This document shows positions 36,602 through 45,268 of a DNA stretch of 64,000 nucleotides, piece by piece; position 1 is the stretch's first letter, and every line of letters begins with the position of its first letter. A program made the position numbers and the translations under genes. The notes beneath the pieces were generated by a model. It worked only from the letters and a program-made list of their open reading frames with translations. It had not been told where the DNA came from and did no database searches. The DNA is from Azohydromonas caseinilytica (lineage in GTDB: Bacteria; Pseudomonadota; Gammaproteobacteria; Burkholderiales; Burkholderiaceae_C), in the NCBI RefSeq assembly GCF_012927045.1, contig NZ_JABBFW010000013.1:1-64000 (forward strand), written 5' to 3'.

Positions 36602-39090
36602 GCCTCATCGCCACCCGGCCCACCCTCTACGAGCGGCTGCCCGAGCTCTACCGCGAGCGCGACCTCGCGCAGGTGCCGCCGAACCAGTTGCGCGCGCTGG
36701 TCGATGCCATCGATGCCGTGCTGCAGGCGCTGGCCGCGCGCGTGGGGGCGCAGTACGACGACCTCTTCATCGAGACCTGCGAGGACTGGGTCGTGCCGTA
36801 CCTGGCGGACCTGGTGGGCAGCTCGCACCTGAGCGGCGATCCGCGGACGCTGCGTGCCGACGTGGCGCGCACGGTGCGCCACCGCCGCCGCAAGGGCACG
36901 CTGGGCGCGGTGGAGTCGCAGGTGTACGCGCTGTCGCAGTGGGCGGTGCACGCGGTGGAGCTGCGCGAGCGCCTGGCCTGGAACATGCCGCTGAACCACC
37001 TGCGGCCCGACGCTGGCGGCGCGCCGCCCTGGCGCACGCGGCCGCATGACGACCTGCGCACGCCGGTGCGCGGCGGCACGGCGGCGCTGCGCTCCCCGGC
37101 GTGGCTGTCCTTCCTCGGTGGGCCCTTCGACCGCTTCGCCCACACGGTGGACCTCAAGCCGCCCCTGCGGATGACGGAGCCGCCGGTGGGCCGCAACGCA
37201 CCGAGCCTGCCGCACCTGGGCGTGTTCCTGTGGCGGCTGGCGGACTACCAGACGCCGGGGTCGCGGCCCGCGCCGCCGCGCGCGCCCTGGAACCAGATCG
37301 AGCCCGTGGCCGCCGCGCCGGGCAGTGCGGACATCGCCGACTTCGCCGTGCGCTTCGAGCTGCACCCGATGGCCGAGCCGATGCGGCTGTTCGACACCCA
37401 TCGCTTCCACGCCGACGACGATCCGCCCGACCTGGCGCGTCCCGGCGCCGTGCCGGGGCCCATGCCCGCGGCGCGGCTCACCACCGGCGCGCCGGCGGCG
37501 CAGCCCGAGGCCCACGTGCGCGTCGAAACCTACGCCGGCACGCAGCCGCCCCAGCCGGCCGACGACGCCCCGGGTCTGGTGCTGCACCTGCCCGAAGTGC
37601 CCTTCGCCGGCGTGGAGTGGCCGCTTCGGCGCGGGGCCAACCTGTGCGCGTGGGAGCTGGGCCTGCGGCCGCCGCTGCGGCCCTTCGAGGTGGTGGTCGA
37701 TCCGGTGCACGGGCGCGTGGTCTTCGGGGTCGGCGGCTCCACCCCGGCCGACTTCGCCGAGCCCCTGGCGCAGGGGCTGCGGGTCTCCGCGACCACCGGC
37801 TTCACGGGCACCAGGCAGCGCGGCGGTGGCGTGGGCGCACAGCCGCTGCCGCGTGCCTTCGAGCCCCTGCCCGCGGGCGCCACGCTGGTGCAGGTGGACG
37901 GCTCGACCGTGACGCTGGCCGATGCGCTGGCGAACCTGCCCGACCGCACGGGGCCGCTGGTGGTGGAGATCGTCAACAGCGACACCCACACGCTGGACCT
38001 CGCGGCCGTGGCCGGCGTGCTCGACCCCGCCGGTGCGCCGGCGCTGGGCCTGCCGCCACCGCCGGGGGACGGCGGCGGCCGGCCCTGGACGCTGACGCTG
38101 CGCGCCGCGGGCGGACAGCGTCCGGTGCTGCGCCTGGTGCAGCCGCTGCGCTGGCGCCCGACGGTGATCACGGGCGTGCCCCAGTCCGCCTTCAGCCAGT
38201 TCAACGTGCGGCTGCAGGGCTTGTACCTGACGCGAGCGCCGGGATTCGCGGCGGGTGCGGCGCTCATCGAGCAGGCCGTGCTCAACCGGCTGCAGATCGA
38301 GGAGTGCACGCTGGACCCCGGCGGCGCGCTGCTGCTGGACGGCAGCGCCGCGGGCGGGCGCGCCCCGCTGCACCCGGCGTTGCGGCTCACGGCCGACCGC
38401 GGACTGGAGGACACGGAGCAGGAGGCCTTCGGGCAGACGCCGGAGATCGTGCTGCGGCACTGCATCGCCGGGCGGCTGGCCATCGACCGCGCCTACCTGG
38501 TGGGGCTGGAGAACAGCATCGTGGACGGCGGCGCGGGCGTGCAGGAGACCGCGCCGGCGCTGGCCCTGGGCGCGGCCACGGGTGATGCCGAAACGCAGTG
38601 GGGCGCCCCGGTGGCCTTCGACGGGCTGACGGTCTTCGGGCGCGTGCGCACCGAGCGCGCGCGCGGCGAGGGCGCGGTGTTCGTGCACCGGCTGGAGGTG
38701 CACGACAACCAGGACAGCCACAGCGGCCCGCTGTTCGCGCAGCGCGGCCGGCGTGGGGAAGAGGACGTGCTGGCGCTGTTCGCCAGGCCGGGGAGCTGCA
38801 TCAGGCACAGCTGGTTTCGCGGCGCGGGCGACCGGCTGCCGCAGCACTTCGCCTGCGTCTTCGGCAGCCAGGGCGCGCGGCTGCGCTTCAGCGACGAGCG
38901 CTTCGGCCAGCCCGGCTACGCCCAGCTCGCGCTGGACAGCGACAGGCGCATCCGCGAGGAAGGCCCGGACGCGGACGAGATGGGCGCCTTCGGCTTCCTG
39001 CGCAACACCCACCGCTGGAAGAACATCTCCATCCGGCTGCGCGAGTTCGCGCCGGTGGGGGTGCGGGTGCTGTTGATTCCGGTGACTTGA
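36598..39090 (+). CDS. Tail protein I-like baseplate protein
   Basis: The 830-residue protein starts with the tail protein I (gpI-like) domain: LYERLPELYRERD, AVLQALAARVGAQYDDLFIETCEDWVVPYLADLVGSS, and RHRRRKGTLGAVESQVYALSQWAVHAVELRERL (about 10-125). The remaining 700 residues are a mixed domain with Pro-rich linkers and a beta-helix-like C-terminal half that may contact fibres or form the outer baseplate. Its ATG overlaps the stop of the J-like gene (ATGA at 36598-36601). It is much longer than gpI of P2-like phages. Confidence 0.82.
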   Translation: MSLIATRPTLYERLPELYRERDLAQVPPNQLRALVDAIDAVLQALAARVGAQYDDLFIETCEDWVVPYLADLVGSSHLSGDPRTLRADVARTVRHRRRKGTLGAVESQVYALSQWAVHAVELRERLAWNMPLNHLRPDAGGAPPWRTRPHDDLRTPVRGGTAALRSPAWLSFLGGPFDRFAHTVDLKPPLRMTEPPVGRNAPSLPHLGVFLWRLADYQTPGSRPAPPRAPWNQIEPVAAAPGSADIADFAVRFELHPMAEPMRLFDTHRFHADDDPPDLARPGAVPGPMPAARLTTGAPAAQPEAHVRVETYAGTQPPQPADDAPGLVLHLPEVPFAGVEWPLRRGANLCAWELGLRPPLRPFEVVVDPVHGRVVFGVGGSTPADFAEPLAQGLRVSATTGFTGTRQRGGGVGAQPLPRAFEPLPAGATLVQVDGSTVTLADALANLPDRTGPLVVEIVNSDTHTLDLAAVAGVLDPAGAPALGLPPPPGDGGGRPWTLTLRAAGGQRPVLRLVQPLRWRPTVITGVPQSAFSQFNVRLQGLYLTRAPGFAAGAALIEQAVLNRLQIEECTLDPGGALLLDGSAAGGRAPLHPALRLTADRGLEDTEQEAFGQTPEIVLRHCIAGRLAIDRAYLVGLENSIVDGGAGVQETAPALALGAATGDAETQWGAPVAFDGLTVFGRVRTERARGEGAVFVHRLEVHDNQDSHSGPLFAQRGRRGEEDVLALFARPGSCIRHSWFRGAGDRLPQHFACVFGSQGARLRFSDERFGQPGYAQLALDSDRRIREEGPDADEMGAFGFLRNTHRWKNISIRLREFAPVGVRVLLIPVT

Positions 39091-39159
39091 GCATGGGCGG
39101 CCGGCGCACCACGGGGAGGCGACGCGCGCACCCGGGCGCGGGTCGTCGAGGAGAGCGGC

Positions 39160-42100
39160 ATGAAAGGTGATTTCTCCTTCCTGGGCTTCGATCCGGCGAG
39201 CAACTACACCGGCGTGCGCCACCAGCAGGGCCGGGTGCTGCTGGACCGGGACTGGAACGATGCGCAGGAGATCGAGGCGCACTGGCGCGAGCGCGTGGCG
39301 GGCGACGCCTTCGGGCGGGGCGCGCTGGCGGTGCCCACCGCCTCGGCCTCGGCCTTCCGCGTGATCGAGGCGCTGGCCGACGCCGCCGGCGTGCACCTGA
39401 CGCTGCAGGCCGGCCGGGCCTGGGCGGCCGGCCTGGGCGTGAGCCTGGACGCCGCCGCCACCCTGGACGCCACCTACCTCGCCCCGCCGCTGGCGTCGGC
39501 GGTCGATCCCGGCAGCATCGCTCCGGGCGTGCGCGACGCCGTGCTGCTGGAGGTGTGGGAGGACGCCATCAGCGGCTTCCAGGACCCGGCGCACCTGATC
39601 GAGCCCGCCCTGGGCGGCGTGGACACCACCGCGCGGGTGAAGGCGTGCTTCACGCTGCGGCTGCTGCGCCTGGACCCCAACCAGGACTGCCCGGCCGTGG
39701 CGGCACTGGTCGATGACCCGGCCGCCAGGGGCCACCTGAGCGTGACGCCGTCGCCGGCGCTCGTCATCACCGGCGACTGCCCGCTCGAAGCCGGCGGCGG
39801 CTACACCGGGTTGGAGCACTACCTCTACCGCTTCGAGGTGGCCGAGCCCGCCAACGGCCAGGCACGCTTCAAGTGGTCGCAGTTCAACGGCGGGCTGGTG
39901 GGGCGCGGCCGCTTCACGCCCGACACGCTTGATCCGCAAAAGGGCACGCTGCTCGTCACCGACAACGACCAGCCCATCAACACCTGCGGCCTGGCGAGCT
40001 TCTACCTGGAGGCACTGCGCTTCGATGCCGGGCTCGGCCGCTGGGTGGTGGACTTCACCGCCGACGCCAGCCTGTCCATGCCCGGCGTGCTGGTCCTGGC
40101 CGACACGGACGGCGTGTGGCCGGCGCCGGCCGACGGCACCGCGTTCTTCAGGCTGTGGAACGGGGTGTCGTCCATCGCTCACTTCGCCACCGGCGCGCCG
40201 GTGGACTTCGTGGACGGGCTGCAGCTGCAGTTCGATGCGCCGCTGGCCGACAACCGCAACTACCGCCCCGGCGATTACTGGTGCGTGCCCGTGCGCGCCA
40301 GCGGCGCCGCGTTCGACCCGCCGCTGTGGCCGCTGGACGCGCCGCCCCAGGGCCCGGCCTACCGCCGCGTGGCGCTGGCCGAGATCACCTGGAAGGCCGC
40401 GGGCACCGGCCATGTGGCCAGCTGGAAGGAGGGCGACATCCACGACTGCCGCAGCCTCTTCCGCCCGCTGAGCCAGCAGAAGATCTGCTGCAGCTTCGTC
40501 GTGGGCGACGGCCGCAGCAGCTTCGGCGACTTCGACAGCATCGAGCTGGCGCTGGCGCACCTGCCCGCCGCCGGCGGCGAGATCTGCCTGCTGCCGGGGC
40601 TGCATGCCACCAACGCCGTGATCCGCAACCGCACCGGCGTCACGCTGCGCGGCTGCGGCGCGCGCACGCGCGTGCTGCCGCGCGAGCGCACGCCCGACCA
40701 GCCCATCGTCAGTGTCATCGATTCCAGCCGCATCGAGATCCTGCACATCGACTTCGTCACGCTGGGCGGCACGGCGCTGTGGATCGAGGGCAGCGAGCCC
40801 GGGCGCTGCAGCGACATCGTGGTGGCGCAGCACCGCATCCTGGCCTGCACCCACGCGGTGTTCGCGCGCAATGCGGCGGAGTTGCGCATCGCGCACAACC
40901 GCATCCGCATGTTCGACCGCGCCGAAGGGCGTGCGGCCATCGACGTGGCCGGCACCGACCTCCTGGTCGAGGCCAACAGCGTGGCCCTGGTGCCGGCCGA
41001 GCGCACGCCGCCGGTGGACCCGGACGATCCGCAGGACCCGATCGACCCGGTGGACCCCTGCGTGCGGCTGGGCCTGGTCTACAAGCGGCCGCTGATTTTC
41101 AGCGCCTACGTGGCGAAGGTCTGGACGCTGCAGTTCCCTCTCGCGCTGCTGCTGGCGCTGCTCAAGCCCTGGCTGGCGCAGGGCGGCATCCAGGTGCGCG
41201 GCGGCAGCGAGCGCGTGCGCGTACGGGACAACGAGATCACGGGCGGCGCCGGCCATGGCATCACGCTGGGGGCGGTGCCGCTGCCCGTGCAGCCCCCGGC
41301 ACCGCCGCCGGTGCCGACCTTCGAGATCGAGCGCGGCGACGCGGTCATCGTCGGCCAGGTGCTGGACCTGGAGGGCCGGCCGCTGGTGGGCGCGCAAGTC
41401 ACCTTCAGGCAACGCGACACCGGGGCCGCGCGTACCGAGGACGCCGAAGCGCCCGATGCCCGGTTCAGGTTCGGGCTGGGGCGGGGCGTGTACGAGGTGA
41501 GCGCCACCATGGCGGGCCACGAGCTGGCGCAGATGCGGGAGAAGCGGCCCCAGGAGGGCCTCATCGAGCTCACCCTCCTGATGCGCGCGCGCCAGGCCCG
41601 GCCCGCACCCGAAACGGGCTTCCTGTACGACATCGCCATCGAGCGCAACCGCGTCAGCGCCATGGGGCTGTGCGGCATCGGCGTGCCGCTGCTGCCCGCG
41701 GTCGATGCCGAGGAGCCGCTGCAGCGCGCCCGCCGCCTGCTGGGCACGCCGGTGGTCGGGCTGCGCATCCTGGACAACCGGCTGCTCAACAACCTGCGCA
41801 ACCCCTTCGACGTGGCACTGCGCGCGGCGGCGCTCACGCGCGGACTGGGCGGCATCTCGCTGGGCCTGGTGGACGACGCGCAGATCTGCGGCAACCGCAT
41901 CGAGGGCCATGGGCGCAGCGGCGCCGACCCGGTGTGCGGCGTCTTCGTGCAGTACGGCGAGGCGCTGGAGGTGGCCCGCAACATCGTGCTGGACAACGGC
42001 GCGGCGCCGCGCACGCCCAACGACCCGGTGCGCGAGGGCGAGCGCGGCGGCGTGGTGCTGGGCCTGGCGGCGGCCTTCGGCCTGTTCGCCCAGCTGCGCA

Positions 42101-42759
42101 AGGGCGAGGAGACCGGCGCCGCGGCCAGCGCGGCGCGGGTGCTGGACAACCACGTGGAGCAGCCGGTGGGCAACGCGCTGCGGGTGCGCGCCTTCGGCCC
42201 GGTGCTGGTGCACGGCAACGTGCTCGCCAGCGACATTGCCGCCGTGGGCGGCATCGAGGCCATGGCCGGCGTCGTCATGCTCGCCAACCTGGCCGGGGTG
42301 CAGAACGCCGGGCAGATCGGGGCGCTGGCCGCGCTGCAGCTGCCCCTGCCGGCGCCGCTGCTGTTCAACGACAACCAGGTGCGTGCCGGCCCCGCGCATG
42401 CGGCGCCGCTGGTGCAGCTGCTGTTCAGCCAGGACGACCTGGGCGTGGCGGGCAACCAGTGCCACGGCGCGCAGTCCGGCAACCTGCTGGCCAACACGCT
42501 GGCCCTGGCGCCCAGCGTGCGCGTGCTGGGCAACCGCTGGCGCGAGACCGCGGCCGAAACCAGCCTGTCGCTGCTGAGCGTGGGCACCAGCGCCAACAAC
42601 ACCAGCTTCAACCAGGGCGACCACTGCATCGTGGCCGTGGACGCCAGCGCCGCGGGCCCGGCGCTGGTGGACTTCGGCAACCAGGTGCTCATCCCCAACG
42701 ACCGCTGCGCCGAGTTCGGCAAGCTGGCCCAGGCGATCTTCAACCCGAACCGGAGCTGA
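39160..42759 (+). CDS. Giant beta-helix protein (DUF6519 N-terminus), likely fibre or baseplate decoration
   Basis: The 1199-residue protein opens with the DUF6519 motif MKGDFSFLGFDPASNYTGVRHQQGRVLLDRDWND. From about 450 onwards it has right-handed parallel beta-helix repeats (N-R-x-x-x-x-G, e.g. VARNIVLDN, ILDNRLLNN, VRVRDNEITGG). Around residues 725-815 a carboxypeptidase-regulatory/transthyretin-like domain is inserted (VIVGQVLDLEGRPLVGAQVTFRQ). It also has a Pro/Asp-rich linker (DPDDPQDPIDPVDP). Beta-helix proteins with DUF6519 are found in eCIS operons and may serve receptor binding; this is inferred. It is preceded by a 69-bp gap, the largest within the operon. Confidence 0.78.
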   Translation: MKGDFSFLGFDPASNYTGVRHQQGRVLLDRDWNDAQEIEAHWRERVAGDAFGRGALAVPTASASAFRVIEALADAAGVHLTLQAGRAWAAGLGVSLDAAATLDATYLAPPLASAVDPGSIAPGVRDAVLLEVWEDAISGFQDPAHLIEPALGGVDTTARVKACFTLRLLRLDPNQDCPAVAALVDDPAARGHLSVTPSPALVITGDCPLEAGGGYTGLEHYLYRFEVAEPANGQARFKWSQFNGGLVGRGRFTPDTLDPQKGTLLVTDNDQPINTCGLASFYLEALRFDAGLGRWVVDFTADASLSMPGVLVLADTDGVWPAPADGTAFFRLWNGVSSIAHFATGAPVDFVDGLQLQFDAPLADNRNYRPGDYWCVPVRASGAAFDPPLWPLDAPPQGPAYRRVALAEITWKAAGTGHVASWKEGDIHDCRSLFRPLSQQKICCSFVVGDGRSSFGDFDSIELALAHLPAAGGEICLLPGLHATNAVIRNRTGVTLRGCGARTRVLPRERTPDQPIVSVIDSSRIEILHIDFVTLGGTALWIEGSEPGRCSDIVVAQHRILACTHAVFARNAAELRIAHNRIRMFDRAEGRAAIDVAGTDLLVEANSVALVPAERTPPVDPDDPQDPIDPVDPCVRLGLVYKRPLIFSAYVAKVWTLQFPLALLLALLKPWLAQGGIQVRGGSERVRVRDNEITGGAGHGITLGAVPLPVQPPAPPPVPTFEIERGDAVIVGQVLDLEGRPLVGAQVTFRQRDTGAARTEDAEAPDARFRFGLGRGVYEVSATMAGHELAQMREKRPQEGLIELTLLMRARQARPAPETGFLYDIAIERNRVSAMGLCGIGVPLLPAVDAEEPLQRARRLLGTPVVGLRILDNRLLNNLRNPFDVALRAAALTRGLGGISLGLVDDAQICGNRIEGHGRSGADPVCGVFVQYGEALEVARNIVLDNGAAPRTPNDPVREGERGGVVLGLAAAFGLFAQLRKGEETGAAASAARVLDNHVEQPVGNALRVRAFGPVLVHGNVLASDIAAVGGIEAMAGVVMLANLAGVQNAGQIGALAALQLPLPAPLLFNDNQVRAGPAHAAPLVQLLFSQDDLGVAGNQCHGAQSGNLLANTLALAPSVRVLGNRWRETAAETSLSLLSVGTSANNTSFNQGDHCIVAVDASAAGPALVDFGNQVLIPNDRCAEFGKLAQAIFNPNRS

Positions 42760-42765
42760 GCCGCC

Positions 42766-43509
42766 ATGGCAACCTACACCATCGTCAAGCCGGGCCGGCT
42801 GGGCCTTTCCGCCGTGCGTGCCGAGCTGCTCAACCGCGGCCCGGACAGCTTCGGGCAGGACCTGCAGGAAATCAGCGCCGCACTGAAGGCCGATGGCGAG
42901 GAGGCGCTGGCGCAGGCGCGCGAGCTGCTGCAGGCGGCGCAACTGCTGCTGCGGGAAGAGCAGCAGCGCCTGGTGGCCCTGGCGCCCGGCGACCTGCGCG
43001 CGGCGGCGCTGGACCGGGCCGCGACGCTGACGCTGCGCCACGTGCAGGCCCTGAGGCAACTGAGCGCGCGCGCCGCCATCCGGCCTCCGCGCGTGCAGCG
43101 GGGCGAGGCGCTGCTGCATGGGCGCGTCACCGACGAGCTCGACCGTGCTGCGGGGCCGCTGACGGTGACGCTGGCCGACGCCCGGGGCCGCCCCGTGCCG
43201 GACATCGCTCCTGCCACGGTGGACGCTACCGGCTACTACGCGCTGGTGGTGCCGGCGGAGGTGGTGGCCCGGCTGGGGGCCGAGGCGCGGCTGAGCCTCG
43301 TGCTCAGCCACGGCGAGGACAAGGTCACGCCCAAGCTGGAACCGGTGGCGCTGGCCGGCGGCGTCAGGGTCGTGGACGTCAAGCTGGACCCGGCGGCGCT
43401 GGGCAAGCTGCGCTTGCGGCCGGCGGCGGACACCCCGGCACGGCCGCGGCCGCCGGCCCAGCCGCCCGCGACGCCACCCCGCAAGCCGCGTGGGCCGGCG
43501 AAGGAATGA
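42766..43509 (+). CDS. Hypothetical eCIS-operon protein with helical half and transthyretin-like half
   Basis: The 247-residue protein begins TYTIVKPGRLGLSAVRAELLNRGPDSFGQDL, then a long helical region (about 35-105), then a carboxypeptidase-regulatory-type beta domain (GRVTDELDRAAGPLTVTLADARGRPVPDIAPATVDATGYYALVVPAEV). The end is Pro/Lys/Arg-rich. A similar Ig-like domain is inserted in the beta-helix protein upstream, so the two may interact. Function unknown; an effector scaffold or fibre-tip part is possible. Confidence 0.65.
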   Translation: MATYTIVKPGRLGLSAVRAELLNRGPDSFGQDLQEISAALKADGEEALAQARELLQAAQLLLREEQQRLVALAPGDLRAAALDRAATLTLRHVQALRQLSARAAIRPPRVQRGEALLHGRVTDELDRAAGPLTVTLADARGRPVPDIAPATVDATGYYALVVPAEVVARLGAEARLSLVLSHGEDKVTPKLEPVALAGGVRVVDVKLDPAALGKLRLRPAADTPARPRPPAQPPATPPRKPRGPAKE

Positions 43510-43513
43510 GCCG

Positions 43514-43837
43514 GTGGACGGGGCCGAGCTCTTGGAACGCCTGCACGCCGCCGCCGTGGCGGGCGACACGCCGGCGCAGGCGCTGGCGCGCGTGGGCGAG
43601 GCGCCGTGGATCGACAGCGCGCACCCCGACCATGCCGGCGCCTTGCGCCTGGCCGACTTTGCGCCCGATCCGCGGGCTCCGCAGTCCTTCCTCGTGCTGC
43701 CGGGCGACGCGCGGCGGGTCCTGTACTGGGGCCTGGCCGACGACCCCGGCGCTCCCCGGGTGGCCATCGCCGGGCTGGCGTGGCATGCCGACGGCAGCGC
43801 GCCACGGATGTTCCGCGCGCAGGTGCTGAGCCCTTGA
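43514..43837 (+). CDS. Hypothetical eCIS-operon protein, 107 aa
   Basis: The preferred start is GTG at 43514 because an AAGGAA ribosome site lies 7 bases upstream; an ATG at 43490 is inside the previous gene. The protein is soluble, Asp/Pro/Ala-rich, with FLVLPGDARRVLYWGLADD and VAIAGLAWHAD strands. I recognise no family. Its position just before the first DUF4157 gene would fit a chaperone or adaptor for that protein, which is inferred only. Confidence 0.6.
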   Translation: MDGAELLERLHAAAVAGDTPAQALARVGEAPWIDSAHPDHAGALRLADFAPDPRAPQSFLVLPGDARRVLYWGLADDPGAPRVAIAGLAWHADGSAPRMFRAQVLSP

Positions 43838-43852
43838 GCCCCGGAGGCGTCC

Positions 43853-45259
43853 ATGAAGGCCATCGCTCCCCCGACCCCGGCCGCGGCGGCCCGGCGTGCC
43901 CGGGCCGCCGCGGCTGCGTGGCAACCGGAGCGGCGTGAGCCCCCGCGCGGGGCCCTGGCGCGGCCGGCGACGGCAGCATCCGGCGGCTGCCCGTGCGGCG
44001 GTGGCTGCCCGCGTTGCGCGGGGGTGGGGCCGTCCGGGCCCGAGGCCCTGGTCGCCGACGTGCTGAGCGGGCCGGGTGAGCCGCTGCCCGCACCGGCGCG
44101 GCAGGCCTTCGAGTCCCGCCTCGGCGCCGATCTCTCGGGCGTGCGCCTGCACCGCGGCGCCGCGGCGGCCGCGTCGGCGCAGGCCCTGGCAGCGCGGGCC
44201 TACACCGTGGGCCAGCACATCGTGCTCGGCGCGGGCGCCTGGGCGCCGCAGTCGTCGGCCGGGCGGCGGCTGCTGGCGCACGAGCTGGTGCACACCCTGC
44301 AGCAGCGCCACGCCCGGGCCGTGCAGCGGCTGGCCGTGGGCCGCGCGGACGACACGCACGAGGCGGAGGCGGCGCGGCTGGCGCAGCGCGCCCTGCAGGA
44401 CGGCGCCGCAGTGGGCCTGCCCACGCCTTCACCCTTGGCGGTGCAATGCCTGCAAAGGATCACGGATGCCGAGTTCGAGCGCAGCTCCGGCGCGGGCACG
44501 GGCCTCGCCGACGGCACGCTGAGCGCCGTCAACGGCGTGCACGGCAGCAGCTTCGAGGCGCGCAACTGCTTTGGCGTGGAGGGCTGCAACATCCACTTCG
44601 ACTTCGAGAAGGCGTACGTCGGCACCTATCCCTACGGGGCCGCGAGCGGCCGTACCGTGCGCGGCGCCTACGTGAAGATCGTCATGCATCCCGACGCAAG
44701 CTGTTGGTCCTGCAACCGGCTGGAGGTCGTGCAGGTGCTGCGCAACGTGACGCGCACCGCGGGCGGCGCCACGGTGACGGCCGATCCGGAGAACGCCACG
44801 CGGCGTGAACGCTCGGGCTGGGGCGACGCATCGGCCCCATCGCGCGGCTGGCGGGTGGACAGGTTGACCACGGCAACCGACCCCTTCTATTCGCACTCCT
44901 GGACGTCGCAGAGCGGTGACTTCCGCACCCCGGCCATCCTGCGCGACGCCCCTGGCGACTGGGACACCGACCGGAATGCCGGCAAGGACTTCCAGAGCTG
45001 CCTGCTGTGCGTCAACGGCGGCAGCCGCGTCGCGCTGGGCTGCGTCACCTGGGGCTACTACATCGACGGCGCGGGCGCCGTCAGCTTCCATCCCCAGCCC
45101 GTGGCGTCTTGCGGCGGCACCACGCAACTGCGCGACGCCACGCAGCGCTGGGACCGCATTCCCGGCAACCAGCCCGTCAACCTGGGCAGCGTCTCCCCGG
45201 CCCGCCCGGCCGGGGAGACGCCGCGGCCCATCCCGCCCGGCGGCACGGCCGTGGCCTGA
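43853..45259 (+). CDS. DUF4157 putative eCIS effector, copy 1
   Basis: The 468-residue protein has an Ala/Arg-rich N-terminus ending in CPCGGGCPRC (Cys46-Cys55). A DUF4157 domain follows (about 60-165) with a zincin-type HELVH motif (His143, Glu144, His147) in RLLAHELVHTLQQ. The C-terminal 270 residues form an unknown Cys-rich domain with repeated CxxC-like pairs (SCWSC, SCLLC) and aromatic strands. DUF4157 proteins are commonly encoded at the end of eCIS operons and may be loaded cargo. Whether HELVH cleaves the protein itself or a target is not known. Confidence 0.78.
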   Translation: MKAIAPPTPAAAARRARAAAAAWQPERREPPRGALARPATAASGGCPCGGGCPRCAGVGPSGPEALVADVLSGPGEPLPAPARQAFESRLGADLSGVRLHRGAAAAASAQALAARAYTVGQHIVLGAGAWAPQSSAGRRLLAHELVHTLQQRHARAVQRLAVGRADDTHEAEAARLAQRALQDGAAVGLPTPSPLAVQCLQRITDAEFERSSGAGTGLADGTLSAVNGVHGSSFEARNCFGVEGCNIHFDFEKAYVGTYPYGAASGRTVRGAYVKIVMHPDASCWSCNRLEVVQVLRNVTRTAGGATVTADPENATRRERSGWGDASAPSRGWRVDRLTTATDPFYSHSWTSQSGDFRTPAILRDAPGDWDTDRNAGKDFQSCLLCVNGGSRVALGCVTWGYYIDGAGAVSFHPQPVASCGGTTQLRDATQRWDRIPGNQPVNLGSVSPARPAGETPRPIPPGGTAVA

Positions 45260-45268
45260 GGCCGACCC

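Noticed and set aside
35566..43863. A 2765-residue open frame on the minus strand across the eCIS operon
   Set aside because: It is the mirror of highly GC-rich coding DNA. Composition is Arg/His/Gln/Ala-rich without domains, and the plus-strand genes beneath it are clearly real baseplate proteins.
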